Shown: positions 13,131 through 25,985 of the stretch, one piece after another
Layout: every line of letters begins with the position of its first letter
Position numbering within the stretch: position 1 is the stretch's first letter
NCBI RefSeq assembly: GCF_000237925.1
Contig: NW_017386026.1
Span: forward strand, 806,001-870,000
Source of the DNA: Schistosoma mansoni
Taxonomy: Eukaryota; Platyhelminthes; Trematoda; Strigeidida; Schistosomatidae
DNA length: 64,000 bases
Reading direction: 5' to 3'
Translations under genes and position numbers: made by a program
The notes under the pieces: generated by a model
The model's database searches: none
What the model was told of the DNA's origin: nothing
The model's input: only the letters and a program-made list of their open reading frames with translations

Positions 13131-16100
13131 CGATTGACTATGATCACCACTACAATAAGGTTACGCGCCAGATAACGACTTGGATCCCTCGATAGGCCGA
13201 AAGCCAGAAGGCTATTATTGGTCCAGATAAGATATATTTATTGGCGATCTCGTGGTATCGAAAGAATACCGAGACGTGCCAAGGATTACAGGCAAAATGG
13301 GAGAGCGTAAGAGCGTTCGCACGAACAAGATGGACAACGGAACGAAAAGTACTTTTGGTACAGTTAAACAAAACGAGTACAGTAAAACACTCACTGGTAC
13401 AATTGGTTATAATAATAATTGTTTCCATTACACCAATCGCGTTCTCGTCATAAAAAGTAGGTCACTACAAGAGCCTCCCGCTAGAAAGGGTTTACACTTT
13501 CGATATGTAGCGGTTTCGTTCGTGAGACTGATCTCCAAACGTTAGCAGAACAGGAAGCGATCGTTGATCCTCGAGTTGCCATCAGAGGTCTTTGACGTGA
13601 AACGGTACCAGGAAAAAAACGTACTGTGTTTGTTGCTTGAGTTAGCGTGCTACACCAGGATTATTCGTATCTAGAATCTGAAGATTGCGTTCGTAGGCGT
13701 CAGGACCAGAAAACGCTGCGAACGTGAGACGGAACCATATTGAGCCAAGAAATCAGGCGCGACCATAATAACCAAGTTCGGGACCAAGTGTATGCCATAA
13801 GTATTTTGAGCCAGAGAGATCGACTGAGTGCGTTGACTAGAGCATGGGTGATCAGGCCAACTTTCGTCAAGGTTGACTGAAGTCGACGGTACCAATAAGG
13901 CGATGGTCGGAGGCGTGGGCTCGGGATGAATAAAAAAATCAAAGAAAAAGAGAAAAGTGTAGCATGTGTGTAATATAGGGATAGAGTCCTATATCGTATC
14001 CGTTGTTGGTTGTGGGGTTAGTCGCGAAATCGTACGGGTAAGCGTACTCGGCGACCGGAACGTGAGACGGTAGTCTCGTTCGAACCTCGTGAGCCTGCAA
14101 TATCATCTGCAATCAAGGGCGGTGTGATCTGCTGGTCTGGACGTGAGATGGAAGTCACGTCCGTAGACGGGGCAGATGACACGTGCTGTTGACTGGGACG
14201 TGATAACGATGTCTCTGATGTATCTAGTGTGGGATCCGAAGTAGATGTAGAGATCCCGCTAGAATGTTTGGTGAGTCTAGCACTGAGTCTCGGCTTATCG
14301 GGCAGGACACTGTCATCGACGTGTGCTGGCTTGAGACGATCAACGCTGACCATTTCGACGCGGCCATGTCGATGAACCTTAAAGGTCTTTTCGTGACAAA
14401 ACATCACATGAAAAGGTCCTTCGTAAGGCTGTTGCAAAGGTTTGCATGCCGAATCTACTCGTATGGAAACATGTGAACAGGTAGATAAAGCTCGAGGGAG
14501 AGCGACTTGTCGATGTTGTATACGAGTTGACACCGGAGGCAGTGTTCGTACAAATGCAGGCAGTCGTTGGATGTAGTCTTATTTACTAAAAGTGTTAATA
14601 CTCTATGGTGTGAAAAATTCCCCAGGCAGAGGCAATGTCGTACCGTATACAAGTCCAGTGGCAGAACATTGAATATCTTCTCTTAAGCTCGTTCTGATGC
14701 CTAAGAGGATGAGAGGTATGGTTTCGTGCCAATTTTTGTTTTTGTTTGCTCGAAGTGCACTTTTAAGTTGGCGGTGGAACCGTTCGACAAAACCATTTGA
14801 TGCTGGGTGGTGGGGGGTAGTGAGTACGCGTCCCGTATCAAGCAGCCGGGTCAGCGAGGAGAATAATTCGAACTCGAATCATTGTCCTTGGTTAGTCGTG
14901 ACAGTCGAAGGGCAACCGTACTGCACTATCCATCATTCTACGAAGCGGCGAGAAACTGTCTCCACCTTAATAGACGTAATGGGAATAGCTTTGGGCCATC
15001 TTATGGAACGATTGATGCACGTGGGTATGTGATCATGCCAGTGCGATGGTGGCAATGGCCCTACAATGCCTATATGAACGTGATCGAAGCGTGCATCAGG
15101 CGTAGCGAACGTGGCAATGGTGGCAGCTACATGCCTGTGCACTTTTGATCGTTGACATTGTAGGCACTGCTTCACCCACACACGAACGTCCTTATTCATA
15201 AACGGCCAGACGTCTCGCGCAGCGATGAGTAGTAGTGTGGCTGTGACATTCCATACAGGGCATCAATGACAAGACGATAATAAGGAGAGAGTGCGATGGG
15301 TCCGGGAAGACCACTAGAAATATCACATAGGATAGTACCTGAGCTACTAACTTGAGGTACTTCTCGGCACTGAAGGGATGTAGAATGTTGTTCTTCTGTA
15401 TAGGAGAGGTCGCTTGCTTGGGCGATGGTATAGCCGTGAGATCAAGCATCGGTAAATTAACTGCATTCGCTTGGATAAGTGACAGAGCATCTGCAACATA
15501 GTTCGACTCGCCTTTGACTTGACGAAGGTCTGTCGTGAACTGAGGGATATAGTCCAAATGTCTGCACTCTCGTGGTGAGTGGCGGTCAGACTTGGTATGC
15601 ATAGCATACGTTAAGGGCTTATGGTCGGTTAATGGGATGAAATTGCGACCTTCTACTGCGTGCCGGAAATGTATGTTGGAGCAGTAGGCTACTAGCAGCT
15701 CTCGACCGAAAGCGCTATATCTCGTCTTCGTGGGAGTGAGGCGTCATGAGAAAAATTCGAGAGGTTGCCAACTCCTGGAGATTTTCTGTTGCGTAACGGC
15801 TCCTATGGAGAAATCCGATGCATCAACCGCTATACTAAGCGTAGCTGACAAGTTAGGATGAGTGAGGAGTGTCGTTTGAGCTAGGGCCGTTTTGATCTCT
15901 GATAGTGCAGCACGCGTGGCATTGTTCAATTCCAGTTTGTGTGGATTACCACGAAGTAAGTCGGTTAATGGTGGTAACCGTTCTGCCACGTGCGGTTTAA
16001 AGCTTCGATTAGTTGACCAGACCGAGAAATGCCTTCAGTTCCTTGAGTGTGTACGTACGGTGTACTCACTTATTGCACGTACTTTATTCTCACAAGGTAG

Positions 16101-17640
16101 AACACCCTCTTGCTTAATATTATGATCTAAGAATTTTATTTCCGGGTTCCCAAGCTTACACTTGTCGGGGTTAACTATTATTCCGTTATCCGAAAGGCGC
16201 TGGAATAGTAGTGTTAGGTGCTGATAATGTTCATCTACGTTTGATTAGTAGGTCATCAATATAGACGTGAACAAAATCTAGGTCTCGTACTATGCTATCT
16301 ATAAACCTTTGGAAAGTTTGAGCAGCATTCCTTAATCCAAATGGCATTAGTAAGAAATCAAACAGACCGAAATGAGTCGTGATAGCGGTTTTCTCGATGC
16401 CTCCAAGAGCGACTGGGATCTGGTGATATGCTTGTACCAGATCGATCTTGGAAAAGATAGTCGTGCCCCTGAGTGATGCCGTGATGTCATGTATATGAAG
16501 GATGGGATAGCTGTCGAAACGCGTAACTACGTTTAATGCTTGGTAGTCTCCACATGGTTCCCAACTAACTCCATCCTTTTTTCGTACCATGTGGAGAGGT
16601 GAGGCCCAGGGACTGTGAGAGAGACGAATAATACCAGTAGCCAGTAAATTATCAAGCTCACGTTTAACAAAAGCTAATTTGTCCAGTGCCAGTCGGCGAG
16701 GTTTTGCCGTGACGGGGGTCCGCGGATGACTATGTGGTGTACCACACGATTGGTGACCGATGGAGTCTCCTCGAGAGGTTTAGTTAATTTGGAGAATTTC
16801 TGAAATAAAGAGTGGAATAAATCGTCACGCGAATGACATACGCCTGTTATTCGGTACGCGTTTGTGTGAGCTTTAAAGCCCATTAATCTACTGTTCGATG
16901 AAGTACCGATTAGCTGCAGCCTACGTGAACTGACTAGCAATTCATAGTGCTGTAGGAAAACGATACCGAGTATGGCCGTGGGAACATCCGCAATGATGAA
17001 CGTCCACGGAGACTGTCGTCGGTTGCTCAGGCTTACCGTAAGTTGTCGTGTACCATAGGTAGGAATGACTGAGCCATTCGCAGCACGTAGTCGAAGCATA
17101 GTGGCTTGAGACTTACTGTTATCAATAGGTACGACAGAAACTTGGGCACCTGTATCTACTAGGTACCTAGCGTTAATGCGATAATCGTGCATGTAAAATA
17201 AACGACCAGCCTGAGGTGAAGGGCCGGCGAGTACGGCCGCACTTACTCGCCGGCTCGGGAGTTTCCCGCCATCTATAAGCATGGAGCTCGGCAATGGCGG
17301 GCACCGGCCCCGAAGGCACAGTGGAACCACCGCCAACCCGGACTCGCTTCCGAAACGGCTTTTTGGCGTGGAAGATGCCCGTTTAGCGCGAGTTGTCACG
17401 GCTTTACGAGAGCGTGACCTGGGTCGGGGGACGTAGGTTTCTGGCACGTTGGATCGGTCTCGGAAACTGAGACGGGTGTGAATACATTTATCCTTATCCC
17501 TATGAACTGTAGGTCGACTAGCATTGAGGTCGATGTTTGAACGTGATAGTGAGGCAACTATGTAGTTGTCTTGGATGCTAGTCCGTGCCAATGTCATAAA
17601 AAGTAGGTCACTACAACATAACAAAATCATATGATGTACT
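13130..17640 (-). mobile_element. Ty3/gypsy LTR retrotransposon, fossil
   Basis: Minus-strand pieces of a Ty3/gypsy pol region lie in the usual order from right to left: an aspartic-protease part with VDTGAQVSVVP (about 17130-17180), reverse transcriptase (16231-16590), RNase H (15744-15989), integrase zinc-finger and core parts (14933-15602), and the integrase C-terminal region (14018-14533). No gag is recognised at the right end. A 24-base direct repeat is shared by 13447-13470 and 17593-17616, near both ends, but I could not delimit a full LTR pair. The element is broken, with several interruptions, and looks old. Confidence 0.88.
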
Positions 17641-19350
17641 GCAATAATGTGGTTCCGTCTTAAGATGAAATTTCTATATTAAAAATTTCAACCCAGGAAG
17701 TTGGAAATCTATTAATAGTAACAAGCCGGTTTTTCCGTAACTTTGTCCCTAAAGCTCAATTATACTAACTTGAAACCAGTTTTAGCAAGGGTAATAAGTA
17801 CGAAGCATGACACTAGTTCATTTTGACGTACATTATTAGTGAGTAAAAGTGCAAGTCAACAAACCCTGATGGTAAAAAGTTAATTGTAAGCGATTTAAAT
17901 AACTTGGATACAAAGCAATTTAACTGCTACTCGGAAGGCTGTAGCGGTAAACAAACCACAGAAATCAATAGTTCTGTAAGTGATCGACATTAATGCTGAC
18001 ATGCTATTTCCTGGTATATTTCCCCATGTTTTCATAAAGCGGCGCAAAACTCATCGATAGTTTTTGACACACCAATAAGCTAACTGGAAACGTTAACATA
18101 GACAACCTAAGCTCCTAAATGTGTGGTAAAACTGATCACTTTTCGTAATTTAACTAAAAATTTGGGCGAAGATTATAAAGGACCTCCAAAATAGGGCACA
18201 TCCTGCTGTTGTGTTCACATGGACACGTAACCCGTGGGTGTTTTATCTCTCCAGCTGACGATGTCAAGATATGGCAAGCGATATGACATGATAGGAACCT
18301 TTCAGAGTCCGGAATTTAGCGATTGCTGACTGTTATTTTCAGGCCAGTTATGGTTTATATTAGTTGCCAAAGTAAATGTGTATACTTGTCATAATTTCCA
18401 TCTAGATATACAATTACTTATGAGTGATTCACTAGCTGAGCATTAAAAGCTGCTGGAAACTGCCACTTCAGAACTCTTCAATTATTGTGTTCACTTAAGC
18501 TGATGTGAAGAGAGCGTCGACTTTTTATACAATATTCTTTATATTGAAATTCAGGAGTATCGTAAAAACAACCGTCCTTTTTCGAAAAAGAAAACCAACT
18601 GTCAGGAGTGGTTCGAAGCACTGGAACTAAGTCATCCATGGAATCACAAAAGTGGTGTATGACAAGTATATTGACATTTATATTTAGTGGTTTCTCCAGT
18701 AAAAAAAACTCTGTCTACAATCTTGGTGTAATGCTGTATAAGCAATCGCATCTGCATTTACAAACATTGTTTATTTATAATAATTTGAATATCCTACATT
18801 TGTGGCTATTTGATACGTACGTTACTTCTTGCGTTTGAGACGGGGAGTTTAGTCGTAGCGTGATATGCATTTCCTAAACTTTTGCTGTGTCCTTACGCAG
18901 AAAAAAACACTATCTTTGATACAAAGAATTCTTCCTGAGCTTAATGTTCGGTAGATTACTTTTCTTAAGTTATATTCAAGTTAATAGTTGACTTTGGTTT
19001 TGCCTCGAGGTAAGCTGATCAGCTTACCATTCGGCTTTTCATTTTTTCACGTTAAAGCTAGTTTTCGTATACCCTAACATTTTGCATCACCTGTTTTTTA
19101 AAATCTATTTTGTTTTGAGTTTACATTCAAAACAGATAGCACGTGCTATTTTTCTTCGCTTACGGTTGTAGACTTTTCTTAGGATCTACCCAAAGAATCA
19201 ATAAAAGGGAAAATACATTGGAAAATAAGGGGGAAATAATGCGGAAATGCGCCAAAATGTCTGTTTATTCGCATGTACGGGGGAAATAAAGCGGAATTTC
19301 CCCTATATGTCGCTCTGTTTCAAATGTCGCTAAATTGTCTATTTTTCGCC
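17641..19350. other. No feature recognised
   Basis: No coding region supported. The frame at 18608-18838 shows no domain. Confidence 0.4.
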
Positions 19351-19353
19351 TAA

Positions 19354-20495
19354 ATGTATAAAAAATTTCACATCACCATAGTCTTAAAGAATTCTTTTAG
19401 GCGACCAGGATGTCGCTTAGCTGTCACCTCTGGCATGCAGTGTGACAAAAGCAAGTGTTGGTTCCACGATGCATTCACAGATCCTACAGTAACTGCTTAC
19501 GACACATGTGATAAGTCGGGTCGTAGGTGGGTCTACGGCACGTGGAACATGGATGCTGAGGATTGGCTGAGCACTATCATCATTCTCCTGGCAGGTCTGT
19601 GGAAGGAGTTGCCAGTAAACCTGAAAAAGGTAGTCCTAAAACGAGTAGACAGGCAATGGCACGCGGTAAAGTAAAAAGAGGGACCTCAAAAATGCTAGTA
19701 TAGACGGGACATGCATCGATGCCAGTGAGGACATGCTGAAGCTTAGCACCATTATAACATCTACAACACTAAACTCCCTCAGCAAACTTGGGTCTTCTAG
19801 CACAGGATCCCTGAATGCAACAGTGGTCCCCAAAATTCCTGTGGGCGATCGGACCCCCATCAAAAGTGACCGGGTGCCACCGTCTATAAAGCTGAACAAT
19901 TCAGGTATTATAGTGAAATCAAGTGGTGATCTGGCTGTACAGTTTACTCCCAAGACTACAACCAGTCATCAGAGAATCTGGAACGCGCTTCATTTACCAA
20001 ACAAAAAGTTTCATCTTGAACGTACCCGGAAACCTGAGAAGACGATCACAGTTCGCGATGATTTCCTTATAAACATGAACCTTAAAGACAGCTCCGACCT
20101 TCTCCCTCAATCGGCAGAACAAAAATGACAGAATGCTCTAAGAAGAGTCAAACAGAAAGCTCGAACTTCCCAATATAGAGCCTCTGATGGTCACATGGCT
20201 CACTCGAGGAAAGGACTCCAAGCATCAAAACCACCCAAGGCTACTTCGCGTAGTGCTCACAAAGGCTACCGACGTAGAGGATGTTTTACTGCCTAGTCAT
20301 TTACTGAAATTAGATGGGAATGTAAGAATACTGCCTGATATACTGTATTCTGAGAGCAATCTCATCAGCACCATTCCTAAGGAATCTCACGCCTTCTTGC
20401 GTAGGATATATTTGGCTGATAAACCTACCGACATTCAAACCAAACTTAAAATATCTAATGTAACTAGCACTCTCCATTTGATGAGTTCTTAAGTA
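19354..20495 (+). pseudogene. Decayed ORF1-like region, probably of a LINE
   Basis: Three adjacent open stretches (19354-19674, 19733-20128, 20187-20492) lie on the same strand but in three different frames. The first has Cys/His spacing like a small zinc finger (CDKSKCWFHDAF, later YDTCDKSGRRW) and GTWNMDAEDWLSTI. The second is Ser/Thr/Lys-rich and linker-like. The third contains RILPDILYSESNL. A nucleic-acid-binding first ORF of a CR1-clade LINE is my best guess. No reverse transcriptase follows, so it would be a truncated copy; a decayed host gene cannot be excluded. Confidence 0.4.
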
Positions 20496-21045
20496 GACAT
20501 TTTTCATAAGAAGTTAGTGTTCTGTGTCATGAACTGTTATTGTTATAGTCATCCGAATAACAATGACTATCTAGGAGTCAATGTTTCACCTCTGAATTCG
20601 TGTATTTATTAACTTTTCAGTTTTACCATAGAAATTCTAAGTATGGTTAATTTAATAATAGATTTCTCATTTCGTCACTCGAAATTGTCATATATGACGC
20701 TTAAAGCACAAAGGGGATTCAAAACTGCATTGTAAAAAAAACTAAGAGGTTGGTGATAAATGGAATAAAGTACGATTTTAGGGCGGATTCATATTGTACG
20801 ACGCTCTATATGTATGATGATTGATGATATAGAAGACGTAAATTTCAAGCAAATGTTTGACAACTTTTCTATTCACTAATACCTCTTGAGACTGCTTGCT
20901 AGACAAGAGTACGGGGAAACACGAGTCAAATATTAAAATTTTTTAATCATGAGACACTTCCTGAAATATATTTTGATTGCCATATACAGTCGTATGTATT
21001 TTCGCTTAGTTGTGCACTCAAAATTCTGATATTTTTTTTAGACTT

Positions 21046-21055
21046 TTGAGGCCAT
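21046..21055 (+). promoter_or_regulatory. Possible splice or trans-splice acceptor before DNAJC9
   Basis: A T-run ending TTTTTTTTAG at about 21040 precedes the ATG by roughly 15 bases. Schistosomes add a spliced leader to some mRNAs at such acceptors; an ordinary 5' UTR intron would look the same. Confidence 0.3.
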
Positions 21056-21968
21056 ATGGCGTCAAGTTTGCTAAAAGATTGCGTTAAATACTTTCACACG
21101 AAGAACTTATATGAAGTCTTAGGAGTGACTAAGAAGTGTGAAAAAACTGAACGTAAATATACAATATGAAATATGTCATCTTTTTATAGTTCGTAAAGCT
21201 TTTTACAAATTGTCTTTACTTCATCATCCTGATCGCCATGACAGTGATTCAAAGTCAGAGGCGACAAAACGTTTCCAAGTGCTGTCTAGAGTCTATTCGT
21301 ACATGGAAGATGACGAGAAACGTAAAGTCTATGATGAGACAGGTTAGTTCTCGATTAGCAAAACTTAAATGGGATAATCCTAATTTTTAGGTGTTATCGA
21401 TGAAGACGATGAGATTACAGGCAAATCATTTGATGATTGGGTTAAATACTGGCAACTTTTGTTCCCGAAAGTCACAACTAAACTAATAGATGACTACTGT
21501 AAAAAGTATAAAGGAAGTGAACAGGAAACGGAAGATTTAATCGAAATCTACAATCGTTCTAAAGGTGATATGGATGTTATAATGGAGTCTTTATTGCTCA
21601 CGTCATATCGAGATGAAACTCGAGTTCGTGGTCTTATTGACAAATTGATATCTAGTGGTAAAATTGATACATATACGAAGTACACACATGAAAAACCTGA
21701 GAAAGCAGCGAGAAGAGCTAAACGAGCGCTAGAAGAAGAAAAGCTGTTTGCAAAGGAACAGAACAAGAAAAACAAAAAACAGAAAGTTGATGTTAATGAA
21801 GGAGATTTAGATACATTGGCTAAGGCAATTCAAGCACGACATGAAAATGCACTAAAATCATCAGAAAACTTTCTGGATAAGATTGCACAGAAATATAGTT
21901 CAAAGCAACAGTCGCCATCTAGGAAAAAGCCTACTAAAACTTCAAAACCTTTGAAGAAAAAGAAATAA
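21056..21968 (+). CDS. DNAJC9: DNAJC9-like J-domain protein
   Basis: Three exons: 21056-21152, 21190-21342 and 21391-21968, with introns of only 37 and 48 bases (GTAAAT to TATAG, GTTAGT to TTTTAG). They join in phase to 275 codons. Exon 1 gives MASSLLKDCVKYF and LYEVLGV, the start of the J domain. Exon 2 gives RKAFYKLSLLHHPDRH with the HPD tripeptide that stimulates HSP70 ATPase, then VYDETG. Exon 3 has the FDDWVKYWQLLFPKVT stretch and a Lys-rich, helical C-terminal region, as in DNAJC9, a nuclear co-chaperone known to bind histones H3-H4 and recruit HSP70. Length is close to the human protein (about 260). The start is the only ATG in frame before the J domain and follows an acceptor-like AG. 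The end is basic (KPLKKKK), which fits nuclear localisation. The identification is confident; the histone role is inferred from the family. Confidence 0.92.
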
Positions 21969-22500
21969 TTACTAGCTTGATTTTAAAAAAATGTATTTTC
22001 TTATTCGAAATATTGAAAAATAAGATACATTATGAACAATTACAATTTCACGACTGTTTCTGACTTTCTACTCTCTGTGGAATGAAACAAAAAACAAAAC
22101 GCGTAACAAAAGATTATAGCATTTTAGTGTGAAATAAGGTAAATATCTTATGAAAGACGTTTTCATTAAAGGTAAATTATCAATTTGTTGTTAAAATGAA
22201 AACTTTGTCATTACGACTTTGGACTATTTGATTACTTCGCATATCATGCAATACAGTCCCAACTTGTTATAGGTATATTGTCAACTTGATTTTTCCAAAG
22301 GAAAGAAAAAGGATGTGGTCGCAATCGGGTAACTTCATATAGTTGACACTACACCATGAATATGGCTTTTATACTTCGGATCATTTGTTTACAAGTAGTT
22401 AATAGTTGATGGTGAACAACCTCACGTGTGACATTGCTTGTTTGACAAAAGCCAATAAAAGTTAGTAACCACAAAGTTTCCAAATAAAATCCACATAACA
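21969..22500. other. Intergenic sequence after DNAJC9
   Basis: Expected to hold the DNAJC9 3' UTR; no canonical AATAAA is evident right after the stop. Nothing else recognised. Confidence 0.4.
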
Positions 22501-22504
22501 ACAC

Positions 22505-23910
22505 CGCGTGGTAGTGATAGTGTCTGGTGATTTTAATGCTCAAGTAGGTAAACTAAGCGAAAGGGAAAGAAACATGGGTGGATCTTATGGTGTCGTGGCT
22601 CAAAGAACAGATAATGGCGAGTGTCTGTTGCAGTTGTGCTCAGACAACCACCTATTTCTAGCAAATACTAACTTTAAGCATAAGAAAAGAATTTTTTGAC
22701 ATGGAGACCCCCGAATTCGTCTTAAAGTTGAACTCAAATAGATTACATTGCTATCAGCCACCGATGGAGAGGCTCGATAAAAGACTGTCGCTCTTTCTGG
22801 AGCGCGTACTCGCCTGCGTCTTACTGAACGTAGGAAAGAACCTCTTAGAATACGCCGATGATATAGTTCTTTTTGGTGAAGACGCTGACAAAATGCAAAG
22901 TCATCTGACCACTATAAGCAACAATGCAGGCATGTTCGGGATGCGACTCTCCCCCTCGAAGTGCAAAATGTTACTTCACGATTGGGTTGCACCGGTGCCT
23001 GAACTAATGATAGGGAGTGAAGTACTTGGGCGTGTCGACCGCTTCACTTATCATTAGCCTTTGTGATCTGGTGTGTGAAGAAATCCCAGCACGGATACAG
23101 AAGGCTCGACTAGCTTTTGCTAACTTACGTCATTCATGGCGTAGGAGAGGTATCCGTCTAGCAACCAAAGGACCTGTTTACTGTGCAGCAGTTCGTTCCG
23201 TCCTACTTTATGGCTGTGAAACATGGCCAGTAAGAGTGGAGGATATTCGTAGGTTATTAGCATTCAATCATAGGTGTCATCGAAGCATTGCTCGTATATC
23301 CTGGGACCACCGAGTAAGCAATGCAGTTGTCAGGAAACGGGTACTAGATAAGGATGGCAAATCAATTGACGAAGTAGTGAAACCTCATCAGTTAAGATGG
23401 CTGGGACGTGTGTTACGTATGCCCAACCACCGACTGCCCCGACGAACGATGTTTTATGGTGTAGGAGGAGTAGGTTGGAAGAAAGTTAGGGGCGGCCGGA
23501 CCAAAACATGGCACAAATTGACGAAGTCACTGACAAGTGGACTGAGCCATGTTGGTAGGTGTAGACTACGTGATTAGGATCTGAGAGACGATAGCAACTG
23601 ATGGTTAGAGACCTTGAATGACATGGCTCAAAACCGTTTGCAATGGTGAAGGTGCATCCACTCTTTGTGTTCTACCAAATTCCAATCTTCTGAATTCTTC
23701 ATATCTCTATCTTTTTTCTCTTTCCAAATTTATTTCACTCGATTATACTTCTTGAATAACATTTTCAAGCCCTAATCTTTCCGATTACTGTTTATACTTT
23801 TACTACCTCTACCACTATGGGACTTGGATCTCTGTGCTAATGTGGTATGGCAACTTGTGCTGATATACGTACGTACGTAGTTCTGCGTTGTGACTGAACG
23901 AACATCACCG
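22505..23910 (+). mobile_element. RTE-clade LINE, internally deleted
   Basis: The 5' part (22508-22699) encodes an apurinic endonuclease piece with SGDFNAQVG and CLLQLCSDNHLFLANT. Further decayed endonuclease sequence runs to about 22830. The frame then drops straight into the reverse-transcriptase palm, with EYADDIVLFGEDADK at about 22848-22892 (YADD catalytic box), and on through RLAFANLRHSWRRRGIRL, LLYGCETWPVR and LRWLGRVLRMPNHRLPRR at the C-terminus, ending near 23577. The 3' UTR runs to about 23910 and matches a solo fragment at 61396-61530. Most of the reverse transcriptase fingers is missing, and the frame shifts more than once. It is a dead copy. Confidence 0.85.
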
Positions 23911-24029
23911 CGTATATTATTCATCATATTTACTAAATAGTGGTTAAACATAGTAACTTCCCGTTACAAAGTTATAACTATGGTGAAATTACTACTTGAT
24001 CGCTACGGAACACGCTCTGATCTGAAAAA

Positions 24030-24260
24030 TATTGAAACCATAAGGCTAAAGCCACTACCATCTGACCTCAACTCACTGTGATCATTCTTGGGGTTAGTAA
24101 ATTATTATGCCCAATTCCTTCCACCTATGCACCGACACCGCGCGCCTCTGCACGAACTTCTGAGTAAGGAGACAATGACACTGTTCCCCCTTATGTCAAG
24201 AGAACTTTTATGACAGTAAGGAAATACTGTCATCAAAAGTGCTGTCAACATATTTTAACC
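24030..24260 (+). mobile_element. Ty3/gypsy pol fragment, fossil
   Basis: A short stretch reads SFLGLVNYYAQFLP and HRAPLHELLSK, the conserved connection between reverse transcriptase and RNase H in Ty3/gypsy elements. No flanking LTR or other domain is visible. It is a small broken remnant. Confidence 0.7.
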
Positions 24261-24659
24261 CTAACCTCGAAATAATCATTGGTCTGAATGAGAAATTCCC
24301 ATCAAGTAAAATGAATTAAGGTTAACAACGGATGTTTAATTAGGATCTGGACATCCGATTATTTTAGTATCATTTTTAAGACTAATAATACGATGACATT
24401 CATTTTGAATATCTTTCGACGTAAGATTGGTGGGATCTGACCCCGTCCGGCTTAAAATTCTGGTACGAATATCTGAGTCTGACGATGACTGAAATCCTCA
24501 TACAAAGATAAGGCACTTAAATTATTCATCTAGAAGTAAACGAAACTTAAAATTCTCGCATTACTTACTAAAGAAACGCGGCTTATAAAACAAAATAACC
24601 CTCAGGTCTATTTACATTTTTAAGACACTGACATCGCAAGTTGAATAAAGTATGAGATG

Positions 24660-25110
24660 TAAAGGTCTCTGTTAGTTTTTATACGGTAGTATCGTAAGAA
24701 AAGTCATGGGTTTTTTGGCAAGATAAGATTTCAATACTTCATGCTCGGTTGTTCCAAGTTTCCGAAGTAGAATTCTCACATTTGAAGAGTGATCATGATG
24801 AGAAAAATTAATGTAGGAAATATCTTCATATCGCTTGAAACAAGATTGAAATGTGACACCAGTATCAGGATCAAAGCGAAACTCGCTCATTGAGTTGACC
24901 AGTGATTCGATAGTTCTTGGATTGTTGCTATTGTAGTTGAGAATTTGATCACTGTGGGTCGGCTTCCTGTACACTTGAGTCTCCAGTTAACCTGTGTCGG
25001 TTCTGGTGATTAATATATTCAAGAATGATAGCTTGTCGTTTGACTCCTGTTCCATGGTGAACTTGATGTCATTGAAGACGTCGAAGACCCAAGAACTCAC
25101 AAAACCAACT
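24660..25110 (-). mobile_element. Penelope-like element, reverse transcriptase 3' part
   Basis: Minus-strand translation gives NDIKFTMEQESNDKLSFLN and ILITRTDTG, then VYRKPTHSDQILNYNSNNP. This LSFLD-type stretch followed by YRKPT is characteristic of Penelope-like reverse transcriptases and telomerase kin. One frame break lies between the two blocks. The adjoining GIY-YIG part lies on the other strand, so the copy is rearranged. Confidence 0.75.
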
Positions 25111-25985
25111 GCGTACAACCCTTGTTCAAGAGGGCAAGGACACACTGCAACACAATTACAGCACGAAAAATGAAGAAAAATACTTGAAGACCATCCTTCA
25201 AAAGAACGGCTACCCACTCAACTTCATCGAAAAATCCCAGCCGCACCCATCAGCAGAAACAAAGTCAAATACAGAAATCAATTAAAGGACCACCCTACCA
25301 TACATAAAACGTATATCAGAAACGACAACGAGACTGCTGAAAACCTTCGGGATAGATGTTGCTCACAAACCAACAAAATCACTCCCTTCAATCTTATGCA
25401 AACCAAAGGATGAATTGACAAAAGAAGACAAACCAAACATCATCTACAAAATAAATTGTGCCAACTGCGAAAAACACTACATTGGACAAAGCGGACATCC
25501 CTTCATCTTCGCCTGCATGAACACCAATTAACAGTCAAACGCCATGACATGTCTTCACTTATATCAATGCACGTGGACAACTGCGGATACACATTCGACC
25601 GGAAAAATGTGGAGATTTTGGATAGAGGCAATTCCAAAAACGCCAGAGAATTTTTAGAAGCTTGGCACTCAGGACAATCAGCAATAAACAAATACATCGA
25701 AATCGATCCAATATATCAACCAGTCAGAAAACTCATGGACAAATATTGGACCAAACATAAGATCAAAGGGAGATACAATCAAAATAAAGAGGCAGATAAT
25801 TATAGGTTAAAGGTCAACAATATCCAGTCAAGATCGATGTCGACAGGACAAGCCGAGAGTAATATGTGAAGTTCGAATACTTCACTTCTACCCGAAGTTT
25901 GTGCTGATGTTCAAAAGAACAATGGAAGCCCTATAGCCAAACTATTCAGTTCAGGAAACGAAACTCCACCAAAAACTAGTCCGTT
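25100..25985 (+). mobile_element. Penelope-like element, linker, GIY-YIG endonuclease and 3' end
   Basis: Plus-strand pieces read RARTHCNTI, GYPLNFIEKSQPHPS and FGIDVAHKPTKSL, then NIIYKINCANCEKHYIGQSG, which is the linker plus GIY-YIG start of Penelope endonucleases. The rest (LRLHEHQLTVKRHDMSSL, YTFDRKNVEILDRG, EFLEAWHSGQSAINK) continues in a second frame to 25869. A 3' tail to about 25985 matches the fragments at 2.7 and 62.9 kb. It lies head to head with the reverse-transcriptase part at 24660-25110. Confidence 0.78.

Noticed and set aside
13150-13545. Overlapping frames on both strands at the left end of the gypsy fossil
   Set aside because: No domain; probably LTR or flanking non-coding sequence.
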